A stretch of 64,000 nt of DNA from contig NZ_CP124862.1 in assembly GCF_030013905.1 (NCBI RefSeq), positions 2,731,051-2,795,050 on the forward strand, read 5' to 3'. The position numbers were made by a program, and so were the translations under genes. The DNA comes from Petroclostridium sp. X23 (GTDB lineage Bacteria > Bacillota > Clostridia > SK-Y3). The notes under the pieces were generated by a model. That model was given only the letters and a program-made list of their open reading frames with translations, did no database searches and was not told the origin of the DNA. Positions 35,840-44,985 of the stretch are shown here, one piece after another. The first letter of the stretch is position 1. Every line of letters begins with the position of its first letter.

Positions 35840-35996
35840 ATAGATGAAAAACTCTAAAGTTAGAAATAATCTTACCCGAATGCCACATGGGCACAGTTCC
35901 TCAGTAGCATGAAAATCATATGCCACAGACGAACCGTCCCCAAGTAGCATTCCTACTTCCGTGCTTCAATTTTTACTTTTAGAGTTTTTTATCTAT
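35840..35996. repeat. 157-bp MITE-like inverted-repeat element, copy A
   Basis: Ends ATAGAT...ATCTAT with terminal inverted repeats of about 26 bases (AAAACTCTAAA arms). A second internal inverted repeat is formed by GGAATGC-nAC-nTGGGGAC-RGTT arms, so the whole unit can fold into one long hairpin. The reverse complement at 63706-63862 has the same length and is nearly identical. There is no coding capacity, as for a non-autonomous mobile element. Confidence 0.85.
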
Positions 35997-36107
35997 ACCT
36001 CATATCAAGAGTACTTTGGAATAAATATGATTTTGACAAATAACGCTTTCAAATTTATTGTAAATGAAATAATTAATTTAGGCAAATATTCACAGGAGGT
36101 AATGCAT

Positions 36108-38177
36108 ATGCATTTAGATGATATTTCTTGTCAATACTTAATTGATTGCATACGCCTTACAATAAAAAACCCTATAGCTATCATTGATATAAAAGGACAT
36201 ATATTAGGATGTACTCACACGGAAAAGATCATTTATGCCGAGGAAATAGTAAAACTATGCATTCAAAATGATAACTATCAAGAAATAGCATCGGCTTATA
36301 ATACATCATTTCACTGCTGCTATATCAATGAAAAGCTAATTTGCTACATTCTTTTATTCGATGAAAATACTACTTTCCCAAATACAGTTGTATATATAAA
36401 TACACTGATAAATTTGATATTGGAACAGCAACAGTTAAAAGAACAATTAGAGAGTGATTTTAGTGAAAGAATGTTTTTTATTAATCAATTAATTAGTACA
36501 GAAGAAAAGAACAATGAAGATCTTTCTTCTCTTGCAGTTCAATTAAAATATAATCCGAATAATATTGCACGGTGTGCAATATTATTTGAAATTAATCATG
36601 ATAAAAGTGATAGCAGAAATTTTAGTGATAACATATTTGAAAAATATTTTTTAAAAGCACTGAAAAATGCAAAACATTTTAATACTGAAGATATCTATGG
36701 ATTGTTAAATTTTGACAAGTTTATTATTTTCAAATCTATCCCCTCTATTAATTTTGAAGAGTCTGAAAAACTAATTGTAGAGTTTACGGGAGATATTTAT
36801 GAAGAAATACAATCTAATTGCGGTATTACCATCATCGCTGGTGCAGGCAGTGCTTATACAGAATTAGCTGATTTAAGAAAGAGTTATAAGGAGTCCCAAT
36901 TTATTATTTCAAACTTCTTTCATCTAGCTGGTAATAGTTCAACGGTTTTTGTTAATCATCATATTTTTGAATATCTTACTTCACTGCTTCCGCCAAGCTA
37001 TTTGGAAAATAGATTTAAGAATGTCTCAAATACCATTAAAGAAAACGCTTTTATTCTTGAAACCTTAGTTGCTCTTTCAAAGAACAACAACAACCTTGTG
37101 AAAAGTGCTGCTGAATTAGGTATTCATCGGAACACTATGCTTCAACGGCTTAGCAAGCTAAAAGAAGCTTTGGATGTTGATCCTTTGCATAATGACCGTG
37201 ACAGGTTAAGTATAAGACAATACGCACTTTACCAGAATAGAAAAACTGTATTACATGCCGGTGTTGTCATACAAGAAGGCAGTACATTGCATGCAGGTTA
37301 TAAAAAATTTGCAGAGCTTATTCATATAAAAAGTAACGGTTCTATGGTTTTAACCATACACACAATATCGATAACAGGTGATAACAAACATTTAAGAGAC
37401 ACATTAAGAAGTGGCTCAATTGATTTTGCATTATGTGCAATTGATACATTAAATGAATATACCAATAACAAAGTTTCTGTCCTTGATCTTCCTTTTCTAT
37501 TTGATTGTGCGCAGCAAGCATACTATATTTTAGATGGCTTGATTGGAAAAGAGCTTTTTAGTGAATTGCTGCCAAGTGGAATTATCGGTCTTAATTATTG
37601 GTCAATGGGTTGGCGCAATATAACCAACCGATGTATAGAGATACGGACACCAAAAGATATTGAAGGTATGAAAATGCGTATTATGCATAACGATATGATG
37701 GAATCCTATTATAGACAATTTGGTGCACTACCTATTAAAATGAATTATGGTGATGTTTTAAAATCCTTGAAGTGGGGGTTGGTTGACGGTCAAGATAATC
37801 CCTATACCAATATACTAGGAATGAAGTTTTACAAATATCAGAAATATATAACTGAAACCAAACATTGTTTCGATCTGGTAGCTCTACTTACTATAAAAAG
37901 CACATGGGAGAGATTAACGAAAAGCCAACGTGAAATTGTTTTAGCTTCTGCAACGGAAGCAACTCACTGGCAAAGAGAAGAAATGAAAAAAATGAATGCG
38001 ATCAGCCGGCAAAGATTATTAGATACTAAATTAATTAACCTAATTTCTCTTTCTAAAGAAGAGAAATCTGAGTGGCTACAGTCTGTACAGCCTATATACC
38101 AAAATTACAAGCATCAGGATATTCTAAGCAGAATAATGGAGGCTAAAAAGGATTACAATGCAAAGAAAATATATTGA
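36108..38177 (+). CDS. CdaR/PucR-type transcriptional regulator fused to a cytoplasmic TRAP substrate-binding (DctP) domain
   Basis: 689 residues with an unusual order. Residues 1-130 look like a sugar-diacid-recognition/PAS-like sensor (NPIAIIDIKGHILGCTHTEKI). Residues 150-310 form the GGDEF-like CdaR middle domain. Residues 325-380 hold the PucR-type HTH_30 (LVKSAAELGIHRNTMLQRLSKL, then DPLHNDRDRLSIRQYALY). Residues 382-680 are a complete DctP fold with the carboxylate-binding Arg in MKMRIMHND near 524 and VDGQDNPYTNI, matching the DctP at 43594 (DCQENPYANI). There is no signal peptide or membrane span, so the DctP part should sense a ligand in the cytoplasm. Start: AGGAGG 36094-36099 is 8 bases from ATG 36108 and 2 from ATG 36102. 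Confidence 0.9.
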   Translation: MHLDDISCQYLIDCIRLTIKNPIAIIDIKGHILGCTHTEKIIYAEEIVKLCIQNDNYQEIASAYNTSFHCCYINEKLICYILLFDENTTFPNTVVYINTLINLILEQQQLKEQLESDFSERMFFINQLISTEEKNNEDLSSLAVQLKYNPNNIARCAILFEINHDKSDSRNFSDNIFEKYFLKALKNAKHFNTEDIYGLLNFDKFIIFKSIPSINFEESEKLIVEFTGDIYEEIQSNCGITIIAGAGSAYTELADLRKSYKESQFIISNFFHLAGNSSTVFVNHHIFEYLTSLLPPSYLENRFKNVSNTIKENAFILETLVALSKNNNNLVKSAAELGIHRNTMLQRLSKLKEALDVDPLHNDRDRLSIRQYALYQNRKTVLHAGVVIQEGSTLHAGYKKFAELIHIKSNGSMVLTIHTISITGDNKHLRDTLRSGSIDFALCAIDTLNEYTNNKVSVLDLPFLFDCAQQAYYILDGLIGKELFSELLPSGIIGLNYWSMGWRNITNRCIEIRTPKDIEGMKMRIMHNDMMESYYRQFGALPIKMNYGDVLKSLKWGLVDGQDNPYTNILGMKFYKYQKYITETKHCFDLVALLTIKSTWERLTKSQREIVLASATEATHWQREEMKKMNAISRQRLLDTKLINLISLSKEEKSEWLQSVQPIYQNYKHQDILSRIMEAKKDYNAKKIY

Positions 38178-39285
38178 AAAAATTTTTAATTCGTTATGTA
38201 ACTCATTCTTAGAAACTCATATTACGATACTTGATAAAAACAATAGAATCGTTTTGTCTAATACAACTGAGAATTATAAAAGTCTTGCTAGTGAAAGTAT
38301 GGAACCCATAGGAGGGGTATTTTGGAATGAAAAAACACAAAAATATGGTGTTACACTCCCGCTATCTGATACTCACCTCTTGATCATAGATGCTCATTAT
38401 ATACATTATGATAGTGCTCTTACTGTTGTAAATATGGCTAATGATATCATTAATTTAATAAAAGAAACGGAAATAATATTAAGTAAAATAAGCCTTTCAC
38501 AAGACAATGTTACCGTTCTTTCCAATAGACTTTTTAACGCTAAAACACCTGAAGATATTGCTTATATAGCATTGTGGGGAGTAGAATTGGGATTCGACTT
38601 ATCGCTGTCAAGAACTGTCTGTGTTTTAGATATAAAAACAAATGAATTGAATACAAGTTTAAAGGAAAGTATGCACCGTTCCATCCTTTACACCCTTAGA
38701 ACATTTACGAATTCGTCTTCTCAAGATATTGCAGCACCGTTAAACAGCAATCAAATTGTTTTATGCAAAACTTTAGAAAGCAATAAAATATCTTTGCGTA
38801 AGCAACTTTATCCATATCTTTCTTCACTTTGTTCTCTTTTGATGGATCGGCATAACATTTCTATAACTGTAGGAGTGGGAATGCCTCCCAAAAATATTTC
38901 AGAGTTTGGCGAAAGTCTTTTTGAAGCGCAGACTGCTCTACAATATGGACAGATATTCAACAGCAAGCAGATGATTTCGTTTATTAGCGATTATTTCTTA
39001 GAGTTTGAAATTTCTAAAATACCACAAGAGGAGCTTGAACATTTTTTAGGCAGATACATCAAGATTTTAAATAGCGCAAGCCATTTACTCGAAACGATAG
39101 AAGCATTGATTATTAATAATATGGATATCAATTCTACCGCTGATTATCTTTTTATTCATCGTAACACTGCCGTTTTTAGAATTAACCAAATCAAGAAGCT
39201 ATTTGGTCTTAATCCTCTTCACAATGACAGTGACCGCTTTACGCTTATCATGATCTACATATACTATAAAATGATGAATCAATAA
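38158..39285 (+). CDS. CdaR/PucR-family transcriptional regulator, coupled to the DctP-fusion regulator
   Basis: 375 residues. N-terminal sensor region (ITILDKNNRIVLSNTTENYKSL; 1-100), GGDEF-like CdaR domain (about 150-280) and C-terminal HTH_30 (ALIINNMDINSTADYLFIHRNTAVFRI, then NPLHNDSDRFTLIMIYIYY). It has the same PucR output as the upstream protein but no DctP domain. Its ATG lies 20 bases inside the end of the fusion gene, in another frame, so the two are translationally coupled and may act as a pair. It converges with the larA homologue. Its likely targets are the TRAP-hydrolase and larA-like genes nearby (inferred from position). Confidence 0.88.
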   Translation: MQRKYIEKIFNSLCNSFLETHITILDKNNRIVLSNTTENYKSLASESMEPIGGVFWNEKTQKYGVTLPLSDTHLLIIDAHYIHYDSALTVVNMANDIINLIKETEIILSKISLSQDNVTVLSNRLFNAKTPEDIAYIALWGVELGFDLSLSRTVCVLDIKTNELNTSLKESMHRSILYTLRTFTNSSSQDIAAPLNSNQIVLCKTLESNKISLRKQLYPYLSSLCSLLMDRHNISITVGVGMPPKNISEFGESLFEAQTALQYGQIFNSKQMISFISDYFLEFEISKIPQEELEHFLGRYIKILNSASHLLETIEALIINNMDINSTADYLFIHRNTAVFRINQIKKLFGLNPLHNDSDRFTLIMIYIYYKMMNQ

Positions 39286-39327
39286 ACCTAACAAGATTTT
39301 ATTAATTCATCATTCTGTATTTTTTAA

Positions 39328-40605
39328 TTATGATGTAACAATAACTGAAACACCATCGGGTATGATAACAAACGAGGCGTCATTTCCTTTGATCTCTCTA
39401 GCCATTGAAACTGCTTCTTCCATTGTAGCTGCATACTTCATTTTCATATCTGTAATAATACTTGGTATGCAGCAATCACTGACTAAGATTACGGTGTGTT
39501 TCGACAATATGCGTGCTAAAATTTGATACTGCCACTGATCTGGACAGGTTTTATCCATAGGTATTTGTTCTATCTCTTTTAAAATCTCTTGCGGAGATGT
39601 ACAATTTTTTAATGCATAATAGAAGCTGTCTCCTCCGACCCCATCATTGCAAGCAGCTGCAATAATGATAACTCCGTCTTCACCTACGCATGCTTCTGCT
39701 GCTGTCATACCTTTTACACTTTGATATATATTTTGATCAAGCGGATATCCTCCATTAGTGGTGACAACAATATCTGCGTTTTTTGCTTTAACTCTGCACC
39801 ACCTGTTCAGAAACAAGCAACCTTGAGCATGTGCTTGTTCTGGTGATCCCGCAAATGCCGCGACTACCTCTTTTCTACTGTTAAGCACCACATTTACGAT
39901 GTATTGCAATCTTGCAATATGAGCTGCCGCAATCATATCCTGATGAATAGGATTATTCTCAAGCACTCCTGTTCTAGCATATGGACTTGCAATAAATTGC
40001 CCACAGTGGTTGCCCAACACGGTTGTTTTAGAACACACTCCCGGCAAAACACTTTTACGTCCTCCTGAAAAACCCGCAAAAAAATGTGGCTCGATAAATC
40101 CTTCTGAAATTAGTAATTCTGTTTCTGCTGCTACTTTATTAATGATTAATTCTGCTCCTGATGGTAATGTCCCGATTTTAACCAACGAGTCTGTATCCTC
40201 ACAATTATGTATTACAATCTTTTCATTTTTTATGATTTCTTCACCAAGCTTTTCCAGCAGTTCATCTCTGGTTGTCCCGCGGTGACAACCAGTGGCTACA
40301 AGCAATGTAATATCAATATCCTCACTGCTTTTGCGCAGTTCTTTCAGCATTCTCGGAATGATATACTGACTTGGGACCGGACGAGTATGATCACTTATAA
40401 TAATTGTTGCTGTCTTTTTACCCTTTGCCAGTTCAGAAAGTGTTTCACCACATATAGGATTTTGCATTGCCCATTCTATAATTTCTTCCTGACTGCCTTT
40501 TACCTGATAGTGATCCAGCGAAGAACATAGAACCCCTTTTATATATCTATCTTCCACTTCTAATTCTAGATGTCCCCTTCCATATGGTAATAAATAGTTG
40601 GACAT
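39328..40605 (-). CDS. LarA-family nickel-pincer-dependent 2-hydroxyacid racemase/epimerase (lactate racemase homologue)
   Basis: 425 residues of the LarA (DUF2088) family. The N-terminal DHTRPVP motif, GCHRGTTRDEL (His), EPHFFAGFSGGRKSVLPG (His and the Lys that forms the thioamide link to the nickel-pincer nucleotide) and LGNHCGQF (His) match the cofactor and active-site residues of lactate racemase. Known homologues act on lactate, malate, longer 2-hydroxyacids or gluconate. It lies beyond a TRAP transporter and hydrolase on the same strand, so the substrate may be the imported acid rather than lactate. ATG 40605 is 6 bases after GAGGAGG. The cofactor genes larB, larC and larE are at 46-49 kb. 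Confidence 0.9.
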   Translation of the reverse strand: MSNYLLPYGRGHLELEVEDRYIKGVLCSSLDHYQVKGSQEEIIEWAMQNPICGETLSELAKGKKTATIIISDHTRPVPSQYIIPRMLKELRKSSEDIDITLLVATGCHRGTTRDELLEKLGEEIIKNEKIVIHNCEDTDSLVKIGTLPSGAELIINKVAAETELLISEGFIEPHFFAGFSGGRKSVLPGVCSKTTVLGNHCGQFIASPYARTGVLENNPIHQDMIAAAHIARLQYIVNVVLNSRKEVVAAFAGSPEQAHAQGCLFLNRWCRVKAKNADIVVTTNGGYPLDQNIYQSVKGMTAAEACVGEDGVIIIAAACNDGVGGDSFYYALKNCTSPQEILKEIEQIPMDKTCPDQWQYQILARILSKHTVILVSDCCIPSIITDMKMKYAATMEEAVSMAREIKGNDASFVIIPDGVSVIVTS

Positions 40606-40674
40606 ATTCATCCTCCTCATTTTCTATGTATATAAAATCAGGCTTTAAAATATCTCTCTAGGAATAATAAAAAA

Positions 40675-40719
40675 AGATCTATGCAATGAATTACCAGCCT
40701 AATTTCACTACATAGGTCT
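40675..40719 (-). terminator. Terminator after the hydrolase gene
   Basis: Stem of about 18 bp with G-U pairs and one bulge (AGACCTATG.. with ..CATAGATCT on the minus strand), followed by TTTTTTTATT (40665-40674). It lies between the TRAP-hydrolase operon and the larA-like gene, which therefore needs readthrough or its own promoter. Confidence 0.78.
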
Positions 40720-40869
40720 TCTACTATAACAATTAAAATAGACATCCTCTCTATCCAGTATATCTGTTATTAACTATATCTCATCTTTTTTCAAACTATA
40801 ATAATTCCTACATATGTCCTGCAGTAATCTAACTCTAAATAAACTTATTGTATAGAAATTTTACATAGA

Positions 40870-41625
40870 TCACTCCGCAATCTTTTTCTTAAGAAATGCA
40901 ATAGAGCGATCATAAACTTCTTTTTTCCATCTCAAGGCACTAAACTGATGATTCGCACCCTCAATTATATCGAATTCCATAGTATCTCCATAAATATCAC
41001 CATACTGATATACAACTGCTACAGGCACATCGTCATCGTTAGAACCATGAATGACAAGTACACCTTTGTCATAGCCCTTTGCCATCTCCAATAGGTCAAG
41101 CTTTCTAACATCTTCAAGGAATTTATGAGAAAGCTCTAGACCATTGATATCATAGCCATTTTCAGTAGGCCCCTGCATGGTCCTGGCTCTATGGCTAGCA
41201 CCGTAATACACATTCAAACCGGGAGACCAAAGAATTGCACCCTTAGGCTGCAGTTTTGGCGCGATAACAGATGTGATTGCACCACCCAAACTATGTCCAC
41301 AAGGGTACACATTTTGAGAATCAGCAAAATCCTGTTCACAAGTCCACCTATAGATAGCCTCCGCCTGCTCAATTTCTGCACTGACAGTCATTTCATTGAA
41401 ATCCCCGTCGCTTTCTCCGCATCCGTAAAAATCAAAACGCACACATGCAATCCCGTTTTTTATACATTCTCTTGCGAAAAGCTCATGCAAGCGCATAAGT
41501 CCAACTTTATCAACGGTAAACCCATGATAAAAACACACTGTTGGAAATTTTCCACTTCCCTCAGGGGTACGTACACAACCTCTAAGTAACTTATCACCAA
41601 CTATTAGTTCAACACTTTTATACAT
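40870..41625 (-). CDS. Alpha/beta-hydrolase, probable esterase
   Basis: 251 residues with the alpha/beta-hydrolase fold. The nucleophile Ser lies in GHSLGGAIT near residue 114, Asp in VIHGSNDDDVP near 198 and His in EGANHQFSAL near 225; the oxyanion region is FYHGFTVDK near 34. There is no signal peptide, so it works in the cytoplasm. The closest general resemblance is to cinnamoyl/feruloyl esterase-like and BAAT-type hydrolases. It starts 30 bases after dctM, so it may cleave an ester of the acid that the TRAP system imports. Confidence 0.85.
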   Translation of the reverse strand: MYKSVELIVGDKLLRGCVRTPEGSGKFPTVCFYHGFTVDKVGLMRLHELFARECIKNGIACVRFDFYGCGESDGDFNEMTVSAEIEQAEAIYRWTCEQDFADSQNVYPCGHSLGGAITSVIAPKLQPKGAILWSPGLNVYYGASHRARTMQGPTENGYDINGLELSHKFLEDVRKLDLLEMAKGYDKGVLVIHGSNDDDVPVAVVYQYGDIYGDTMEFDIIEGANHQFSALRWKKEVYDRSIAFLKKKIAE

Positions 41626-41655
41626 CGATACACCTCCAGAATTACTTACATCACA

Positions 41656-42942
41656 CTACATTCCAAACAGATTTGGCAAGAACATAATAATACCAGGAAA
41701 TATAATTAATATTATGAGAGCTATACATAACACTCCAATGAGTGGTAGTGTTTCTTTCAAAATCGACTCAAAAGAACTTTGAGAAATTCTTTGGGCAACC
41801 AAAAGATTGCCGCCAAGCGGTGGAGTAAGCATTCCAATACAAAGATTTACAACCATGATCACTCCGAAGAATACAGGATCATAACCCAGCGTTACCATCA
41901 GAGGTGTAAAAAGTGGTGCAAATAAGATAATTGATGAAATAGTATCTATAAACATGCCCGCAATAAGCAGCAGTACATTGACAAGCAGCATAATAATAAT
42001 AGGCGATTGTGTCAATGACAGCATTGCATCTGTAACTAGCACCGGAATTTTACCAATGGTAAGTAAGCGACCAAATGTATTGGCGCCTCCAAATAAGATC
42101 ATAATTGTAGCAGAAGTAATGGCTGCCTCTATCAATGAAGCCTTAAATAGCCTCCAAGTAAGTGTTTTGTATATGAATGTACCTACAATAATAGAATATA
42201 TCACACCAATAACAGCAGATTCTGTTGGAGTAAAGATACCGGAATAAATGCCGCCAAGTACAATTATAGGCATAATCATTGCCCATATTCCGCTCTTTAT
42301 AGTTCTCATCTTATCTTTAAAAGAATTGGCAACAACACTTCCTTTGTAACCTCTTTTTTTAGAAAGAAAATAATTGTACACCATTAAAGTAATCCCCATG
42401 ACAATACCCGGCAGGAAACCTGCTGTAAACATCTCTGTAACCGATACACCTATAGTTACTCCATACATAATCATAGGGATACTCGGTGGAATAACCGGTC
42501 CAATTGTACTTGCGCTTGCAACAAGTGCACCACTATAAGCCTTATCATATCCCTGAATGCCCATTGCAGAAATCATGATACCACCAATAGCAGCTGTAGT
42601 CGCCGGACCTGAACCGGAAATTGCTGCAAAGAACATAGCAGCAAGTACAGCAGCCATACCAAGACCGCCCGGCTTATCTCCCGTAAAAATCTTAGCAACG
42701 TCCACAAGTTTGTCAGCAATCCCGCTCTTTTCCATCAGCGTGCCAACAAGCATAAAAAATGGAATAGCCATAAGTGCAAAAGAATCTGTACTTGTTACCA
42801 TTGACTGTGCAAGCATGGTATCCATAGCGGTGCCGGAATAGAATACTGAAAATACGCTAATAGTGCACAGTGCCAGTGAAACAGCTATCGGAACTGTTGA
42901 AAACAACAATAAGAGAAGCGAGCCAAGCAATACTAATATCAT
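41656..42942 (-). CDS. dctM: TRAP transporter large permease DctM (LarA-linked operon)
   Basis: 428 residues, about 12 membrane segments. Hallmarks: AIPFFMLVGTLMEKSGIADKLV, AISGSGPATTAAIGGIMISAM, GPVIPPSIPMIMYGVTIG, FTPTESAVIGVIYSI and the end LCIGMLTPPLGGNLLVAQRIS. It shares one base with the dctQ stop (TGATG), the usual coupling of these two subunits. It carries the acid caught by the DctP encoded upstream, driven by Na+. Confidence 0.95.
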   Translation of the reverse strand: MILVLLGSLLLLLFSTVPIAVSLALCTISVFSVFYSGTAMDTMLAQSMVTSTDSFALMAIPFFMLVGTLMEKSGIADKLVDVAKIFTGDKPGGLGMAAVLAAMFFAAISGSGPATTAAIGGIMISAMGIQGYDKAYSGALVASASTIGPVIPPSIPMIMYGVTIGVSVTEMFTAGFLPGIVMGITLMVYNYFLSKKRGYKGSVVANSFKDKMRTIKSGIWAMIMPIIVLGGIYSGIFTPTESAVIGVIYSIIVGTFIYKTLTWRLFKASLIEAAITSATIMILFGGANTFGRLLTIGKIPVLVTDAMLSLTQSPIIIMLLVNVLLLIAGMFIDTISSIILFAPLFTPLMVTLGYDPVFFGVIMVVNLCIGMLTPPLGGNLLVAQRISQSSFESILKETLPLIGVLCIALIILIIFPGIIMFLPNLFGM

Positions 42943-43460
42943 CAGTTATTTCCTCCTTCCTTATTTGCGTTAACAATCTTTTTGTTTTTTTCTATATACT
43001 CCACTACTCTTGACTGGATAACTCTGATTGCCAAACCCATCATGCCCAAAGAACCGGCCAAGTATATTACTGATACGGACAGCCACGGTATAGATGCGAA
43101 ACTTTGACCTTTATCAATGACTACTAACATAACAGCGGCAATTTTATAAGACATAAAAAATCCAAAGCATATCGTAACAATATCACCAAACCAAAATATG
43201 TATTTGCCTACTTTTTCACCTGTTACCATTGTGATTGCGGATACTCGCATATGTGCCCCAAGCATTCCTGCCCAGCTAATACCGGCGAAAGTAACCCATA
43301 CAAACATAATTCTAGTTAGTTGCTCAGCCCAAGAGAATGTAAAAGAAAAGAAGTATCGTGAAATCACTGTAAATCCTGTAATAATTACCATTAACGTAAA
43401 TAATGCTACAATAATAAATAGCTCAATTTTATTATAGAAAGGTACTTTTTCTTGGTTCAT
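42942..43460 (-). CDS. dctQ: TRAP transporter small permease DctQ (LarA-linked operon)
   Basis: 172 residues, four membrane helices (IELFIIVALFTLMVIITGFTVIS, IMFVWVTFAGISWAGML, IFWFGDIVTICFGFFMSY, VSVIYLAGSLGMMGLAI). FSWAEQLTRIMFVW is the family motif. ATG 43460 (MNQEKVPF) is preceded by ATGGAGGCAGGT; the longer frame from 43490 covers that ribosome site. It sits between dctP and dctM. Confidence 0.92.
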   Translation of the reverse strand: MNQEKVPFYNKIELFIIVALFTLMVIITGFTVISRYFFSFTFSWAEQLTRIMFVWVTFAGISWAGMLGAHMRVSAITMVTGEKVGKYIFWFGDIVTICFGFFMSYKIAAVMLVVIDKGQSFASIPWLSVSVIYLAGSLGMMGLAIRVIQSRVVEYIEKNKKIVNANKEGGNN

Positions 43461-43593
43461 ACCTGCCTCCATTTTTATTATCTCATACATCGCAATATGA
43501 GAGTTCTAAATTCTCCTTTTCCAAATGAATACAGAGAAGGCGGATTATATCTTCTCTGTATTCAACAGTTGTTCCTTTAATAAAGTTACTTAT

Positions 43594-44664
43594 TTAATAT
43601 TTAGCATTGATTTCATCAACCTTAGAAATTAATTCCTTACCAATCTTATCTTGATATTTATCATATACAGGCTTTGCTGCCTTACGAAATGCGGCTCTCT
43701 CTTCATCGGTCAACTCTACAACTACATTTTCACCATTCGCCTTGAATTCATCTTCAATAGTAAGCTCGTCTTTGGCGGAAACTTCACGCTCCCAAGAAAG
43801 CACTTCTTTCATAGTATCTGTAATAAGAGTTTTCTGTTCATCCGTAAGCGAATCCCAAAATTTCTGAGAAGCAAGAAGCGGACTTGTATCATAAATATGC
43901 CCTGTTTTAATAATATACTTCTGAACTTCATAAAAGCGGCTTCCTTTAATATTGGCATATGGATTTTCCTGACAATCAATTGTTTTCTGCTGTAGTGCTG
44001 TAAATACTTCCGAAAAAGCCATTGGAATAGCAGAAGCACCAAGTGTATTAAAATGCTCGATATGCATCGGATTATCCATTACTCTAATCTTAAGCCCCTT
44101 CATATCTTCAGGTTTTCTAATCTCTTTGTTAGCTGTTACATGTCTCCACCCTGTAGCAAGCCAACCAAGACCGATAAAACCAGAAGGTTCGAGCTGCTTA
44201 AAGATACCCTGTCCAATCTCCCCATCAAGAACAGCTTCTGCTGCCTCATTATTCTTAAATAAATAAGGAAGGTCAAGTATTGCAGTAGAATCTGTAAATC
44301 CACTAAGGAATGCAACAGAAGAGATTGCCATTTCTAAAGAACCAAGTTGTAATTGTTCAAGAAGCTCTCTATTTCCTCCTAATGCCGAGTTGGGATATAC
44401 TTCTACCTCCATCGTACCACCGGACTTTTCTGCAATAATCTCAGAGAACTTTTTCATAGCCTTATCGATAGGAACATCTGACTGACTAACATGTGCTACT
44501 TTGATTTTAATTGCTTTTGTTTTCGCCCCTGTGTCTGCTTTTGATTCTGTTCCTGCTTTTGATTCTGTTCCTGCTTTTGGTCCTGTACTGCTTCCACATG
44601 CGGTAAATATCACCACAAATGTCATTACTAATGCAAGTAAAGAAATGATTTTACTTCTTTTCAT
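43594..44664 (-). CDS. dctP: TRAP transporter substrate-binding lipoprotein DctP (LarA-linked operon)
   Basis: 356 residues. Lipoprotein signal MKRSKIISLLALVMTFVVIFTAC, then a linker with a short tandem repeat (AGTESK, AGTESK, ADTGAK), visible in DNA as repeated GATTCTGTTCCTGCTTTT units. The binding domain has IKVAHVSQSDVPIDKAM, the carboxylate Arg in GLKIRVMDNPMHIEHF and DCQENPYANI. It is the extracellular receptor of the second TRAP system. The C-terminal domain of the regulator at 36108 resembles it through these same segments, suggesting that both bind the same or related acids. Confidence 0.94.
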   Translation of the reverse strand: MKRSKIISLLALVMTFVVIFTACGSSTGPKAGTESKAGTESKADTGAKTKAIKIKVAHVSQSDVPIDKAMKKFSEIIAEKSGGTMEVEVYPNSALGGNRELLEQLQLGSLEMAISSVAFLSGFTDSTAILDLPYLFKNNEAAEAVLDGEIGQGIFKQLEPSGFIGLGWLATGWRHVTANKEIRKPEDMKGLKIRVMDNPMHIEHFNTLGASAIPMAFSEVFTALQQKTIDCQENPYANIKGSRFYEVQKYIIKTGHIYDTSPLLASQKFWDSLTDEQKTLITDTMKEVLSWEREVSAKDELTIEDEFKANGENVVVELTDEERAAFRKAAKPVYDKYQDKIGKELISKVDEINAKY

Positions 44665-44985
44665 TTTCCCTCTCCCCTTTTAAAATTGAAGTTTATATTT
44701 CTCTCATCTAATAAAACTTAACTCAGATTTTTTAAGATGAGAAATATACTATATTTTCATTCTATAACTAATGCTAATATTTTCTCTATGAATATATAAT
44801 AAACATTGGATGTACCTTACATATTAGCTTTTCAAACCTCACTCTAGAAGTTTTTTATCAATCTTCTAATTTGGATTTATGTTAATAATGTTTTTACAAC
44901 TTAGCCCAAGTATTCATAGGAGTTATTACTAATTCATATTAATTTCTTTTTTATGTATTATGAACTTTAAGTTAACTACTTTACA

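Larger units (their letters stand above)
35542..36107. other. Divergent promoter region between the ROK and CdaR-DctP regulator genes
   Basis: 566 bases holding, in order, the ROK gene promoter region, a consensus plus-strand promoter (35742-35770), a leader hairpin (arms 35800-35808 and 35828-35836) and a 157-bp MITE (35840-35996). An in-frame GTG at 35961 lies inside the MITE and is not taken as the gene start. Confidence 0.7.

Noticed and set aside
35961..36107. GTG 35961 as the start of the CdaR-DctP fusion gene (49 extra codons)
   Set aside because: The extension begins inside the 157-bp MITE and has no ribosome site, while AGGAGG is ideally placed before ATG 36108.
39271..39313. Terminator between the second regulator and the larA-like gene (ATGATGAAT/ATTCATCAT)
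   Set aside because: Short AT-rich stem with a long loop that uses coding bases; too weak to list.
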